Part shown: positions 39,077 through 47,994 of the stretch, one piece after another
Layout of the letters: each line of letters opens with the position of its first letter
Position numbering within the stretch: the first letter of the stretch is position 1
Source: SpSt-583 sp034434015
Lineage (GTDB): Bacteria; Chloroflexota; Anaerolineae; Anaerolineales; UBA6663
Direction of reading: 5' to 3'
Assembly: GCA_034434015.1 (NCBI GenBank)
Contig: DAOUAB010000273.1
Coordinates: 1 to 48,235 of the forward strand
Length of the DNA: 48,235 bases
Notes under the pieces: model-generated
Told to the model about the DNA's origin: nothing
Database searches by the model: none
What the model saw: only the letters and a program-made list of their open reading frames with translations
Made by a program: the position numbers and the translations under genes

Positions 39077-42000
39077 ATGCCACTAGAGATCGGCACTCTG
39101 CTGGACGACCGGTACCGGATCGAGGCGATCCTGGGTCAGGGCGGGTTCGGGGCCGTGTACCTGGCGACCGACCGGGACCTGGGCATCCAGTGCGCGGTCA
39201 AGGAGAACCTGAACACGTCGCCGCAGGCCGAGCGTCAGTTCCGGCGCGAGGCGACGCTGCTGGCGTCGCTGCGGCACGCCAATCTGCCGCGGGTGACGAA
39301 CCATTTCGTGCTGGGGGGCCACCAATACCTGGTGATGGACTACGTCGAGGGGGACGACCTGAAACAGCGGCTGGAAGCGGGCGGGGCGCTGGGGGAGGCG
39401 GAGGCGCTGCGCTGGGTGCTGCAACTGTGCGAGGCCCTCATCTATCTGCACAGCCTGACGCCGCCGGTGGTGCACCGGGACATCAAGCCGGGGAACGTGA
39501 AGATCACGCCGCAGGGGGAGGCGGTGCTGGTGGACTTTGGGATCGCGAAGGCGGGGGAGGCGGGGCAGAAGACGACGACGGGGGCGGCGGCGCTCACCTC
39601 CGGCTACGCGCCGCCCGAGCAGTACCAGATGGGCAGCACCGATGGCCGCACCGACGAGTACGCGCTGGCGGCGACGCTGTATCACCTGTTGACGGGCCGC
39701 ATCCCGCCGGACAGCGTGGAGCGCCTGATCGGGCAGGCGACGCTGACGCCGCCGGAGGAGCTGCGGCCGGACCTGTCGCCCAACGTCGCCGCCGCGCTCC
39801 GCAAGGCCCTGGAGATCCGGCCCGACTCGCGTTTCCCGGGTGTGGCGGCCTTCCGCGACGCCCTGCGCGACCCCGATTTCCGCTACGTCCCGGCCGCCGA
39901 GCCGACGGTCGAAATCACGCGCTCGGCGCCGACGGACGAAGCCACCGCCGCGGCCCGCACGCAGGCGGCGGCCACCGCCGCGGCCCCGCCGCGGCCCCGC
40001 ACCTGGCGCGACGTGGCCGCCGCGTTAGCGCTGGCCATGTTCTGCCTGGTCATCATCGTCTGGCTGGCCGCCGGGCTGGCCTGGTTCTTCATCGGGCCGT
40101 GGGAGCTGAACAACCGCGCGCTGGCGTTCCTGGGCACGCCGACGCAACCGCCGTTGCACCTGTTCGGCGCGCCGCAGGCCGTGGCCCGCACCCCCTACCC
40201 GACCTCGTCGCCCTACCTCTCGCCCACCCGGACTTCGCCGCCGACCGCCACGCCCACCCGGACGCTGACGCCCACGCCCACTCCGCTGTTCACGCCGACC
40301 TCCACGCCGGCGCCGCTGCCGGTGTCGGTGGATACGGCGCCGGGACAGGGCTGGCGCCTGTTCAACCGCTGGCAGGCCGGCGACCTGTCGGTGCTGGCCG
40401 CGCTCAGCCAGGACGGTGAGACGGTCGCCGTCTATCAGCCGGATATCCAGGGCGTTGAGATCTTCGACGCCGTCACCGGCGAAAGCGTCCAGCAATTGCG
40501 CAGTTTCCTGGCCGGCGCCAGCCTGGGCCGCCCGCTCGGCCTGGCCTATCTGAACGACTCGATCCTGGTGCTGTATCCCGACAAGGTGCTGCGCCAGGAC
40601 CTGGCCCAGAACCGCGCCATCCCGATCTCCGCCTTCTTCCGCCCGCCGGCGCGCGGCATCTGGGCCAGCCCGGACCGGCGCTGGGTGGCCGTGCGCGCCG
40701 AGTACCTCAGCGTCTACAACGTCGAGACCAGGGCGCTCTACAACCTGGGCGACCAGAACTCGCAGCAGGCGTTCGCCTTCTCGCCAGACGGCCGTTATCT
40801 GGCCCTGGCGGTGGGCGTCAACGTGGACCTGTACACCCTGGCGGACGGCCGGCTCGCGCGGACCCTCTCCGGCCGCAACAAGGCCGTGCGCGGGCTGGCG
40901 TTCACGCCGGACAGCGCCCGCGTGGTGGCGACCAGCGGCGATATCTGGGAGGCCGCCACCGGCCAGCGCCTGTCGCTCATCCTGGATACCGCCGCCGACC
41001 TGGCGCAGATGGCCGTCAGCCCGGATGGGCTGGTGGCCGTCGGCAGCGACGGCGACGTCTGGGAGCTGGCCGGTGGACGCCGGGTCGGCAGCGTGCGCGG
41101 CCTCAGCGCCGCCGCGGGCCAGGGCGTGATGGCCTTCATCCAGGAGGGCCGTTTTCTGATCACCCACGCGCCGGACGCGCCGATCGAGTTGTGGGCCCTG
41201 GACCCCAATGCCGCGGCGTCTGAGCCGGCGTCCACCGCGGTCGCCGTCGCCACCCCGGACCGCGAGCCGATCACGCGCCTCAATCTCTCGCGGCTGACCG
41301 AGATCGAGTCGCTGGAGGCCGGCGCCGGCGGCGTCGCCCTCAGCCCGGACACGACGCGCGCCGCCGTGTGGAGCGGCTCTGCCATCACCGTGGTTGACCT
41401 GCTCAGCCGGACGCCGGTCTCCACCTTCACCAGCCGCAGCGCGGTGCGCGACGCGGCCTTCCTGGGCGACGAGTTCCTGATGGTGGCGACCGCCAACGGC
41501 GTGGAGCGCTGGGATATCCGCGAGGCGGAGCGCAAGCAGGATTACGCGCAGACCGGCCGGCGCCTGATGGCCAGCGGCGCCGCCGGCCTCTTCGCCCTCC
41601 AGGACAAATATATCCAGGTCGTCGACGTGGCCAGCGGCCGATTGAAGTACAACCTCGGCTCGGCCGACTCCGGCCAGCCGTTCACCTTCACGCCGGATGG
41701 CCGGTTCCTGGCCATCGCCGCTCGCTCGGCCGTCGCCTTGTGGGATATGGGCACGGGGCAGCAGGCGCCGGGCCAGTTCGGCGGCCACGGGCCGGAGATC
41801 ACCGACATGGTCTTCACGCCGGACGGCGCGACCCTGGTCGCGGCCAGCGGCGACGTGTGGGACGTGGCTTCGCGTCGGCGCCGCGCCGCCTTCGACACGC
41901 AGGCGCGGAGCGTGGCGGTCAGCCCGGATGGGCAGTTGGTGGTGGGCGACGACGGCACGCTCTGGGACGCCGCCACCGGCCAGTACCTGGGCGACCTCGC

Positions 42001-45000
42001 CGTGCAGGCCCAGCGCCTGGCCTTCGCCGGCGACCGGACGCTGCTCTGGCAGGCGCGGGACGGCCGGGTGTCCGTCTACGGCATCGACAAAATCCGGCCG
42101 CACTCGCGCCCGGCGTCGCCCTCGGCCGTCGCGCCCGAACGGCTGCCGTTGTCGCCGAGCACGGTGGTCAGCGTCACGGTGCTGGGGTGGTGGGGCCCGG
42201 ACCCCGTGCTCCAGCGGCGCCTGGTCGACGACCCCGCCTCGCCGCGCGCGGCTGTGTTCGGCGCGGCGACCTTCGGCCCGCTGACGCTCAGCCCGGACGG
42301 GCGCTCGTTCACGTCGCTGACGCGCGACGGCCTGGTGATGGTTGATCCGGCCACCGGCGCGCTGGTGGACGAGTATCGCATCTTTCTGAACCCGGAGACC
42401 GTGATCGACGCCGCCTACGCCGGCGACCAGGTCCTGCTGCTCAAGGAACGCGCCGGCGTCGAGCGCTGGGATCTGGAGGCGCAGACGCTCGAACAGCGCT
42501 ACAACGTCCAGGGCGAGGGGCTGGTGGTGAGCGCCGACGGGCGCTGGTTCGCGCTGCGGCAGGGGAACGAGGTGCTTGTCGTGGACGTCGAGACCGGCGA
42601 GGTCACACAGCGCCGGCGCGTGCAGGCCGGCCCGCAGGAGTACGCCTTCGCGCCGGACAACCGCACCCTGGCCGTGTCCACCGGCCTGTTTGTGGAGCTG
42701 TACGACCTGGAGACCGGCCAATCGGCCGGCCGGCTGCGCGGCCGGGGCGCGCGCGTCTTCGGCCTGGCTTTTACGCCGGACGGCGCGCGCCTGCTGGCGG
42801 CCAGCGGCGATGCCTGGACGTTCCCGGACGGCCAGCCGGCTTACGAGCAGAAGTTTGAGACCAGCGGCGCGCGCCTGGCCGTCAGCCCGGACGGCGCGCT
42901 GTTCGTGGCGGACGATGGCTCGGTCTGGGAGACCGCCGCCGGCCGACGCGTGATGACGCTGCCCGAGCTGCGCGCCCCGGCGGTCCAGATGCTGTTCACG
43001 GCGGACAATCGCCAGTTGTTGTGGCGCGCCGCCGACGGCCGCGTCTACACCTGGGCGGCGCGCCCCCCGGCGGCCGAGACGCCGCGCAGCTTCGGGCCGG
43101 CCGCCGTCACCGTGCCGAACGCGCCGCTGCTCGCAATCCAGAACCATATCGGCCGCGGCCGGCTGCTCAACGCCGTCTGGTCGCCGGGCGATCAATACCT
43201 GGCGGTCAACACCACCGAGAACGTCATCATCTACGAGGGGGCCACGCTGGAGCGCCGCCTGGCCTTCCTGGACGCGGTCGCGCTGGCCTTCGACCCGCAG
43301 GGCCGCGTGCTGATCGGCGGCGAGACGCAAAACCTGCGCCTGGTGGACGTGACGACCGGCCAGGTGGTGACGGATTATCAGCGCACCGGCATCATCGCCG
43401 CCGCGTTCAGCCCGGACGGCGCGCGCCTGGTGTTGGGCGGGCGCGTGTCGGAGGGCGCGCGCCTGGACGGCCTGGCCGTCATTGACCCGGACGGGCTGGT
43501 GCGCGAGTTCACGCGCGGCACGGGCGCTTATTCGGCGTTCACCCGGCTGGAGTTCACGCCGGATGGCCGCTTCCTGGTCGCGTCGTTCCCGGGTGTCAAC
43601 GTGCGCGGCACGATCTCAATCTGGGATGTCGAGAACGCCAGCCTGGTGCGCGCCCCGATCCAGGGCAACGCCCTGCCGGCCGTCATCTCGCCCGAGGGCC
43701 GCTACCTGACGTATTTCACGGGCGCGCGCTTCATCGTGGAGAGCCTCGAGCGCGGCGGCCAGTTGTTCACCATCAACGCCGACGGTTCGCCGTTCATCGA
43801 GCAGAGCATCGACTACCCGACCAAGTTCCCGCTCGCCTACAGTTACCTGGCGAACGGGCAACTGGCGGTCTTCTACCGGGACACCAGCCGGCGGGGCGGC
43901 GGCGTGGATACCTCGGTCGTGCTCTGGTCGTTCGACGCCAGCAGCGTCCGCGGCGCAGCCGGCAAGTTCCCGACGGACAAAGAGAACCGGAACCTGCGCG
44001 GCCTGATCAAGCTCAACCTGGTCCGAGGGTGGTACGTCGATGACTACGCCCGCGACCGTGAGCAGCACACGCCGACCTTCGGGCTGGGGCCGGCCGGCCA
44101 GCGTTTCTACTCGCTCACCGGCGACGGCGTCGTGCGCGTGTGGAGCTTCGATACGGGCGTGGAGCTGGCGCGGACCGAGCCGGACAGCCTGCCCGTGATG
44201 GCGCTCAGCCCGGACGGCCGCACGCTCGCGGTGGCGGACGCGCTCGGCGCCATCGAGCTGCGCGAGGCCGCCACCGGCCGGCTGGTGCGCGCGCTGGCCG
44301 GGGAGTGGTACCCGGCGGCGCTGGCCTACAGCAGCGACTCGCTGCTCATCGTGCTCCAGGCCGGCCGGCTCTCGCTGGTGGACGTGGAAACCGGCGAAAC
44401 CGTGGCGGCCTATTCCGGCGACCTGTACAGCCAGACTCGTTTCCTGGCCGTCAGCCCGGATGGCGGCGCGTACGCCCTGTGGGGGCGGGCCGGCAATCGC
44501 AACGTCGTCAATGTCTTCTCCTTCCTGCCCGACCGGCCGGTGCTGAGCGTGGGTTCCTTCGCCAGCGCCGACTATCTGCGCTTCGCGCCGGACGGGCAAA
44601 CGCTGGCCGTGGTGAAGGGCCGGACGGTGGAAGTGTGGCGCGTGGCGACGCGCGAGCTGGCGCTCACGTTGCAGGGGCAGGGCCGGGCGGTGGGCGCGCT
44701 CGCCTTCAGCCCGGACGGGTCGCGCCTGTATGCGGCCAGCGGCGAGATCTGGAGCCTGGCCGACGGCGCGCTGATCGCCACGTTTGACCCGAAGCAGGCG
44801 ACGGCGGTAGAGGTCACCCCGAACGGACAGGTGCTGGTGGGCGACAATGGCTATCTGTGGAACGCCGCCGATGGCCTGGAGACCGGCGCACTCGCCGGCT
44901 GGCGCGGTCCGGCGGCCCGTTTCCTGTTCACGCCGGATGGCGAACGCCTGATCTGGCAGGACCAGAGCGGCCTGATCGAAGTGTGGGGCCTGGGGCCGTG

Positions 45001-45001
45001 A
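39077..45001 (+). CDS. Giant transmembrane Ser/Thr protein kinase with about five beta-propellers
   Basis: 1974 residues from the ATG at 39077. The kinase domain (about 11-275) has the G-loop GQGGFGAVYLA, K42 (CAVKEN), H133-R-D135 (VHRDIKPGNVKI), D153 (VDFGIAKAG) and the APPEQY string. A single membrane segment (about 312-341) and a Thr/Pro-rich stalk (about 373-412) lead to a roughly 1560-residue ectodomain made of WD40/YVTN-like blades (FSPDGRYLALA, SPDGRTLAVAD). A characteristic block with FTPDG..L.AASGD.W recurs near residues 609, 913, 1232 and 1877, so the ectodomain is made of propeller units of about 305-322 residues; the fourth unit is more diverged. It probably senses an external ligand and signals inside. 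The targets are unknown. The ATP synthase genes follow 467 bp downstream. Confidence 0.92.
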   Translation: MPLEIGTLLDDRYRIEAILGQGGFGAVYLATDRDLGIQCAVKENLNTSPQAERQFRREATLLASLRHANLPRVTNHFVLGGHQYLVMDYVEGDDLKQRLEAGGALGEAEALRWVLQLCEALIYLHSLTPPVVHRDIKPGNVKITPQGEAVLVDFGIAKAGEAGQKTTTGAAALTSGYAPPEQYQMGSTDGRTDEYALAATLYHLLTGRIPPDSVERLIGQATLTPPEELRPDLSPNVAAALRKALEIRPDSRFPGVAAFRDALRDPDFRYVPAAEPTVEITRSAPTDEATAAARTQAAATAAAPPRPRTWRDVAAALALAMFCLVIIVWLAAGLAWFFIGPWELNNRALAFLGTPTQPPLHLFGAPQAVARTPYPTSSPYLSPTRTSPPTATPTRTLTPTPTPLFTPTSTPAPLPVSVDTAPGQGWRLFNRWQAGDLSVLAALSQDGETVAVYQPDIQGVEIFDAVTGESVQQLRSFLAGASLGRPLGLAYLNDSILVLYPDKVLRQDLAQNRAIPISAFFRPPARGIWASPDRRWVAVRAEYLSVYNVETRALYNLGDQNSQQAFAFSPDGRYLALAVGVNVDLYTLADGRLARTLSGRNKAVRGLAFTPDSARVVATSGDIWEAATGQRLSLILDTAADLAQMAVSPDGLVAVGSDGDVWELAGGRRVGSVRGLSAAAGQGVMAFIQEGRFLITHAPDAPIELWALDPNAAASEPASTAVAVATPDREPITRLNLSRLTEIESLEAGAGGVALSPDTTRAAVWSGSAITVVDLLSRTPVSTFTSRSAVRDAAFLGDEFLMVATANGVERWDIREAERKQDYAQTGRRLMASGAAGLFALQDKYIQVVDVASGRLKYNLGSADSGQPFTFTPDGRFLAIAARSAVALWDMGTGQQAPGQFGGHGPEITDMVFTPDGATLVAASGDVWDVASRRRRAAFDTQARSVAVSPDGQLVVGDDGTLWDAATGQYLGDLAVQAQRLAFAGDRTLLWQARDGRVSVYGIDKIRPHSRPASPSAVAPERLPLSPSTVVSVTVLGWWGPDPVLQRRLVDDPASPRAAVFGAATFGPLTLSPDGRSFTSLTRDGLVMVDPATGALVDEYRIFLNPETVIDAAYAGDQVLLLKERAGVERWDLEAQTLEQRYNVQGEGLVVSADGRWFALRQGNEVLVVDVETGEVTQRRRVQAGPQEYAFAPDNRTLAVSTGLFVELYDLETGQSAGRLRGRGARVFGLAFTPDGARLLAASGDAWTFPDGQPAYEQKFETSGARLAVSPDGALFVADDGSVWETAAGRRVMTLPELRAPAVQMLFTADNRQLLWRAADGRVYTWAARPPAAETPRSFGPAAVTVPNAPLLAIQNHIGRGRLLNAVWSPGDQYLAVNTTENVIIYEGATLERRLAFLDAVALAFDPQGRVLIGGETQNLRLVDVTTGQVVTDYQRTGIIAAAFSPDGARLVLGGRVSEGARLDGLAVIDPDGLVREFTRGTGAYSAFTRLEFTPDGRFLVASFPGVNVRGTISIWDVENASLVRAPIQGNALPAVISPEGRYLTYFTGARFIVESLERGGQLFTINADGSPFIEQSIDYPTKFPLAYSYLANGQLAVFYRDTSRRGGGVDTSVVLWSFDASSVRGAAGKFPTDKENRNLRGLIKLNLVRGWYVDDYARDREQHTPTFGLGPAGQRFYSLTGDGVVRVWSFDTGVELARTEPDSLPVMALSPDGRTLAVADALGAIELREAATGRLVRALAGEWYPAALAYSSDSLLIVLQAGRLSLVDVETGETVAAYSGDLYSQTRFLAVSPDGGAYALWGRAGNRNVVNVFSFLPDRPVLSVGSFASADYLRFAPDGQTLAVVKGRTVEVWRVATRELALTLQGQGRAVGALAFSPDGSRLYAASGEIWSLADGALIATFDPKQATAVEVTPNGQVLVGDNGYLWNAADGLETGALAGWRGPAARFLFTPDGERLIWQDQSGLIEVWGLGP

Positions 45002-45060
45002 CCTCAACTTATTCCACCCCGGCGCCTACAGCTACAGCGATTTCCAGTTCGATTTATGCC

Positions 45061-45130
45061 GGTCATTCCGGCGAAAGCCGGAATCTAACCGATTCTGGCA
45101 GGGTCTGGACCCCGGCCTCCGCCGGGGTGA
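45061..45130. repeat. Dispersed double-hairpin repeat (GTCATTCC...GGGGTGAC type)
   Basis: Outer GTCA (45062-45065) and TGAC (45128-45131) enclose two hairpins: ATTCCGGC GAAA GCCGGAAT (45065-45084) and CCCCGG..CCGGGG (about 45110-45126). The same layout is known as a dispersed repeat in many bacteria (compare the dRS3-type ATTCCC..GGGAAT elements). Confidence 0.55.
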
Positions 45131-45131
45131 C

Positions 45132-45240
45132 GGCAGAGCAGACGGAACTCGCTATAAGCACGAGCGCGCGATGGACATCGCGCGTCAGCTTGGCGCTGTT
45201 GGTGGGCAGAGCAGACGGAACTCGCTATAAGCACGAGCGC
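45132..45240 (+). repeat. 36-bp perfect direct repeat, two copies
   Basis: The 36 bp at 45132-45167 recur exactly at 45205-45240 (starting GGCAGAGCAGACGG and ending CACGAGCGC), 73 bp apart. Each copy holds CGCTATAAGC. Between them lies the palindrome GCGCGATG GA CATCGCGC (45166-45183). Confidence 0.7.
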
Positions 45241-45257
45241 AGCGAGCGCGACGGCGC

Positions 45258-45291
45258 CACCCTCCTCCTCCCGGCGGGAGAGGGAAGGGTG
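45258..45291. repeat. Imperfect CT/GA hairpin before the atpA promoter
   Basis: CACCCT (45258-45263) with AGGGTG (45286-45291), and CTCCC (45268-45272) with GGGAG (45276-45280), loop GGC. Similar in type to the hairpin at 38401. Confidence 0.4.
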
Positions 45292-45310
45292 AGGTGTATT
45301 TGTGAACCAC

Positions 45311-45365
45311 TGGACAATTGAACCTGTTTCAAGTATTATCCTGGCGCAGTGGTCCCAAACAGGTT
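45311..45365 (+). promoter_or_regulatory. atpA promoter with flanking inverted repeat
   Basis: TGGACA (45311-45316), 17 bp, TATTAT (45334-45339) is a strong match. A perfect inverted repeat AACCTGTTT (45321-45329) and AAACAGGTT (45357-45365) puts one half in the spacer and one just after the expected start (about 45346), a good operator candidate. Confidence 0.6.
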
Positions 45366-45388
45366 TTTATCCTCCAAATAGGTTATCT

Positions 45389-45419
45389 TCCGGCTTGGTG
45401 CATACCAGGCCGGATTTTT
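45389..45419 (+). terminator. Intrinsic terminator in the atpA leader
   Basis: TCCGGCTTGGT (45389-45399), loop GCAT, ACCAGGCCGGA (45404-45414) and TTTTT (45415-45419): an 11-bp stem with one G-U pair. It stands about 50 nt upstream of the atpA ATG and downstream of the promoter. Confidence 0.75.
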
Positions 45420-45468
45420 GCCGTCGACTCCCGATACCCCAGCCACGCTCGACCGGAGGCGCAGCAGA

Positions 45469-46977
45469 ATGTCGGATTTTGTTAAGGACCTGACCCTCTC
45501 GATCCAGAAGCAGATTGACGCCTTTACTCCTACCATTCAGGCCAAGGACATCGGCCGGGTCCTGGAGGCCGGCGACGGCATAGCCCGTGCGTCCGGCCTG
45601 AGCGCCGTCAGGGCCCAGGAGCTGGTGCAGTTCGAGAACGGCGTGATGGGCATCGCCTTCAACCTGGAGCAGGACGCCGTCGGCATCATCACCCTGGGCG
45701 ACTACAGCGGCATTGACGAAGGTATGCTGGTGCGCGGCACGGGCCGCATCGCGTCGGTGCCGGTCGGCGACGCGCTGGTCGGGCGCGTGGTGAATGCGCT
45801 GGGCGAGCCCATCGACGGCAAAGGCCCGATCAACGCCACGCGCTTCCGGCCCATTGAGCGCATCGCGCCCGGCGTGATCGAGCGCAAAGACGTCAAGCGC
45901 CCGGTGCAGACCGGCATCAAGCCCATCGACGCCATGATCCCGATCGGCCGCGGCCAGCGCGAGTTAATCATCGGCGACCGGCAGACCGGCAAGACGGCGC
46001 TGGCGATCGACACGATCATCAACCAGAAGGGCAAAGACCTGTTCTGCATCTACGTCGCCATCGGCCAGAAAAAGGCCCAGATCGCGCGCGTGCTGAACAC
46101 CCTCGAGAAATACGGGGCGATGGAATTCACCACCGTGGTCCTGGCCTCGGCCGACGACCCGGCCGCCATGCAGTACATCGCGCCCTACGCCGGCTGCGCC
46201 ATCGGCGAGGAGTTTATGGAGACCGGCCGCGACGCGCTGGTGGTCTACGACGACCTGTCCAAGCACGCCTGGGCCTACCGCCAGGTCTCGCTGCTGCTGC
46301 GCCGCCCGCCGGGGCGCGAGGCCTACCCGGGCGACGTCTTCTACCTGCACTCGCGCCTGCTCGAGCGCGCGGCGCAGCTCTCGGATGAGCGCGGCGGCGG
46401 CTCGCTCACGGCCCTGCCCATCATCGAGACCCTGCTCGGCGACGTTTCGGCTTACATCCCCACCAACGTCATCTCCATCACCGACGGCCAGATTTACCTG
46501 GAGTCTGACCTGTTCTACTCCGGCATCCGCCCGGCTGTGAACGTCGGCATCTCGGTCTCGCGCGTGGGCGGCGACGCCCAGACCAAGGCCATGAAGCAGG
46601 TGGCCGGCCAGCTCAAGGGCGACATGGCCGCCTTCCGCGAACTGGCCGCCTTCGCCACCTTCGGCTCGGACCTGGACAAGGCCACGCAGCGCCAGCTGGA
46701 TCGCGGCTACCGGCTGACCGAGGTCCTCAAGCAGGCCCAGTATGAGCCGGTCTCGCTGGAGAACCAGGTGATGGTCATGTACGCCGGCACGCGCGGCCTG
46801 TGCGACGCGATCCCGGTGGAGAAGATGAAGGCCTGGGAGACGGCCTTCCTGCGCTTCATGGAGACCTCCCATCCGGAGATCGGCCAGGATATCGCCGCCC
46901 GGAAAGCCATCACGCCGGAGACCGAGGCGAAGCTCAAAGACGCCATCCAGCAGTTCAACTCGGGCTGGCAGGGCTGA
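45469..46977 (+). CDS. atpA: F1Fo ATP synthase subunit alpha
   Basis: 502 residues from the ATG at 45469, with GGAGG 9 nt upstream; an upstream in-frame ATG (45418) adds an unrelated tail. Walker A GDRQTGKTAL, the YDDLSKHAWAYRQ Walker B region, GREAYPGDVFYLHSRLLERA and the arginine-containing SRVGGDAQTKAMKQ signature are all present. Alpha is the non-catalytic nucleotide subunit of the F1 head. Subunit delta, which normally precedes atpA, is absent; the gap upstream holds repeats and an own promoter, so the locus starts with atpA. Expression may depend on read-through of the leader terminator. Confidence 0.97.
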   Translation: MSDFVKDLTLSIQKQIDAFTPTIQAKDIGRVLEAGDGIARASGLSAVRAQELVQFENGVMGIAFNLEQDAVGIITLGDYSGIDEGMLVRGTGRIASVPVGDALVGRVVNALGEPIDGKGPINATRFRPIERIAPGVIERKDVKRPVQTGIKPIDAMIPIGRGQRELIIGDRQTGKTALAIDTIINQKGKDLFCIYVAIGQKKAQIARVLNTLEKYGAMEFTTVVLASADDPAAMQYIAPYAGCAIGEEFMETGRDALVVYDDLSKHAWAYRQVSLLLRRPPGREAYPGDVFYLHSRLLERAAQLSDERGGGSLTALPIIETLLGDVSAYIPTNVISITDGQIYLESDLFYSGIRPAVNVGISVSRVGGDAQTKAMKQVAGQLKGDMAAFRELAAFATFGSDLDKATQRQLDRGYRLTEVLKQAQYEPVSLENQVMVMYAGTRGLCDAIPVEKMKAWETAFLRFMETSHPEIGQDIAARKAITPETEAKLKDAIQQFNSGWQG

Positions 46978-46993
46978 TGAGCAGATGGGGTCT

Positions 46994-47020
46994 GGGGAAT
47001 AGGGGCTAGCCCCTAACCCC
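46994..47020. repeat. Hairpin between atpA and atpG
   Basis: Perfect 16-bp palindrome TAGGGGCTAGCCCCTA (47000-47015) extended by GGGG (46994-46997) and CCCC (47017-47020). No T tract follows. It may set the relative level of the two messages. Confidence 0.55.
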
Positions 47021-47044
47021 GCCGCCCCCGACCAGGTGTAACGT

Positions 47045-47953
47045 ATGCCTTCCCTGCGAAACATGCGGCTCCAGATCCGGAGCGTCAAGAGCATCTCCCA
47101 GGTGACGCGCGCCCTGGAGGCGGTGAGCGCCTCGCGGGTGCGCAAGGCGCAGTTGGCGGTGCTGGCCACGCGCCAGTATGCGGCCAAGGCCCTGCAGATT
47201 CTGCAACATCTCAGCGAGCAGCCCGGCATCTTCGCCAGCACCGGCTCGCTCCACCCGCTGCTCCAGGCGCGCCAGAACGTGCGCACTGTCACCATCGTCC
47301 TGTTCACCAGCGACCGTGGGCTGTGCGGCGCCTACAACACCAACGCGCTGCGCGCCGCCCTCAACTTCGCGCGCGAGCAGACCGTGCCGGTCCGTTTCGT
47401 GGCCATCGGCAAGAAGGGCCGCGACCTGCTCCTGCGCCGCCGCCAGGACGTGGTGGGCGAGTTCATCCATGTGCCGGCGACGCCCGCCTTTGTGGAAATC
47501 GCGCCCATCGGGCGCCTGGTGGTGGACGACTTCCTGGCCGGGCGGACCGACCGTGTGTATCTGGTCTACACCGAGTTCGTGAACATGCTGCGCCAGGTGC
47601 CGCACGTGATGCAGGTCCTGCCGCTGCAACCCGAATCGGAGGCGGCGCGCAAGGCGGCCGGCGAGGCCCGGGCGCATGGGCCGCTGGCGGCCTACACCTA
47701 CGAACCGTCGCGCGAGGAACTGCTGGACGTCATCATCCCGCGCTTCACACAGCTGCAGGTCTACCAGGCGCTGCTGGAGGCGCAGGCCAGCGAGCACGCG
47801 GCGCGCATGACCGCCATGCGCAACGCCACCGACAACGCCAAGGACCTGATCAACTCCTTGCAACTCGATTACAACAAGGCCCGCCAGCTCTCGATCACGA
47901 GCGACATGCTCGACATCGCCGGCGGCGCGGAAGCCCTGGCGAAGGCGGGCTAG
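47045..47953 (+). CDS. atpG: F1Fo ATP synthase subunit gamma
   Basis: 302 residues. The N-terminal helix (MRLQIRSVKSISQVTRALEA, then VSASRVRKAQL) and the C-terminal helix (MTAMRNATDNAKDLINSLQL, then YNKARQLSITSDMLDI) are the two ends of the rotor coiled coil. The central TSDRGLCGAYN string is the family signature. Gamma turns inside the alpha-beta head and couples proton flow to ATP synthesis. It lies between atpA and atpD in the usual order. Only a weak ribosome site (AGGTG) is seen, and a strong palindrome stands in the short gap upstream. Confidence 0.96.
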   Translation: MPSLRNMRLQIRSVKSISQVTRALEAVSASRVRKAQLAVLATRQYAAKALQILQHLSEQPGIFASTGSLHPLLQARQNVRTVTIVLFTSDRGLCGAYNTNALRAALNFAREQTVPVRFVAIGKKGRDLLLRRRQDVVGEFIHVPATPAFVEIAPIGRLVVDDFLAGRTDRVYLVYTEFVNMLRQVPHVMQVLPLQPESEAARKAAGEARAHGPLAAYTYEPSREELLDVIIPRFTQLQVYQALLEAQASEHAARMTAMRNATDNAKDLINSLQLDYNKARQLSITSDMLDIAGGAEALAKAG

Positions 47954-47961
47954 CAGCGTAA

Positions 47962-47981
47962 GGGCGCAGCGCGAAGCGCCC
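47962..47981 (+). repeat. Hairpin before atpD
   Basis: GGGCGC (47962-47967), 8-nt loop, GCGCCC (47976-47981), just ahead of the GGAGG ribosome site (47986-47990). No T tract. Confidence 0.4.
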
Positions 47982-47994
47982 GGACGGAGGCATC

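Noticed and set aside
40025..43330. 1101-codon frame antisense to the kinase gene
   Set aside because: Composition typical of the shadow of a GC-rich gene; the plus strand holds regular propeller repeats.
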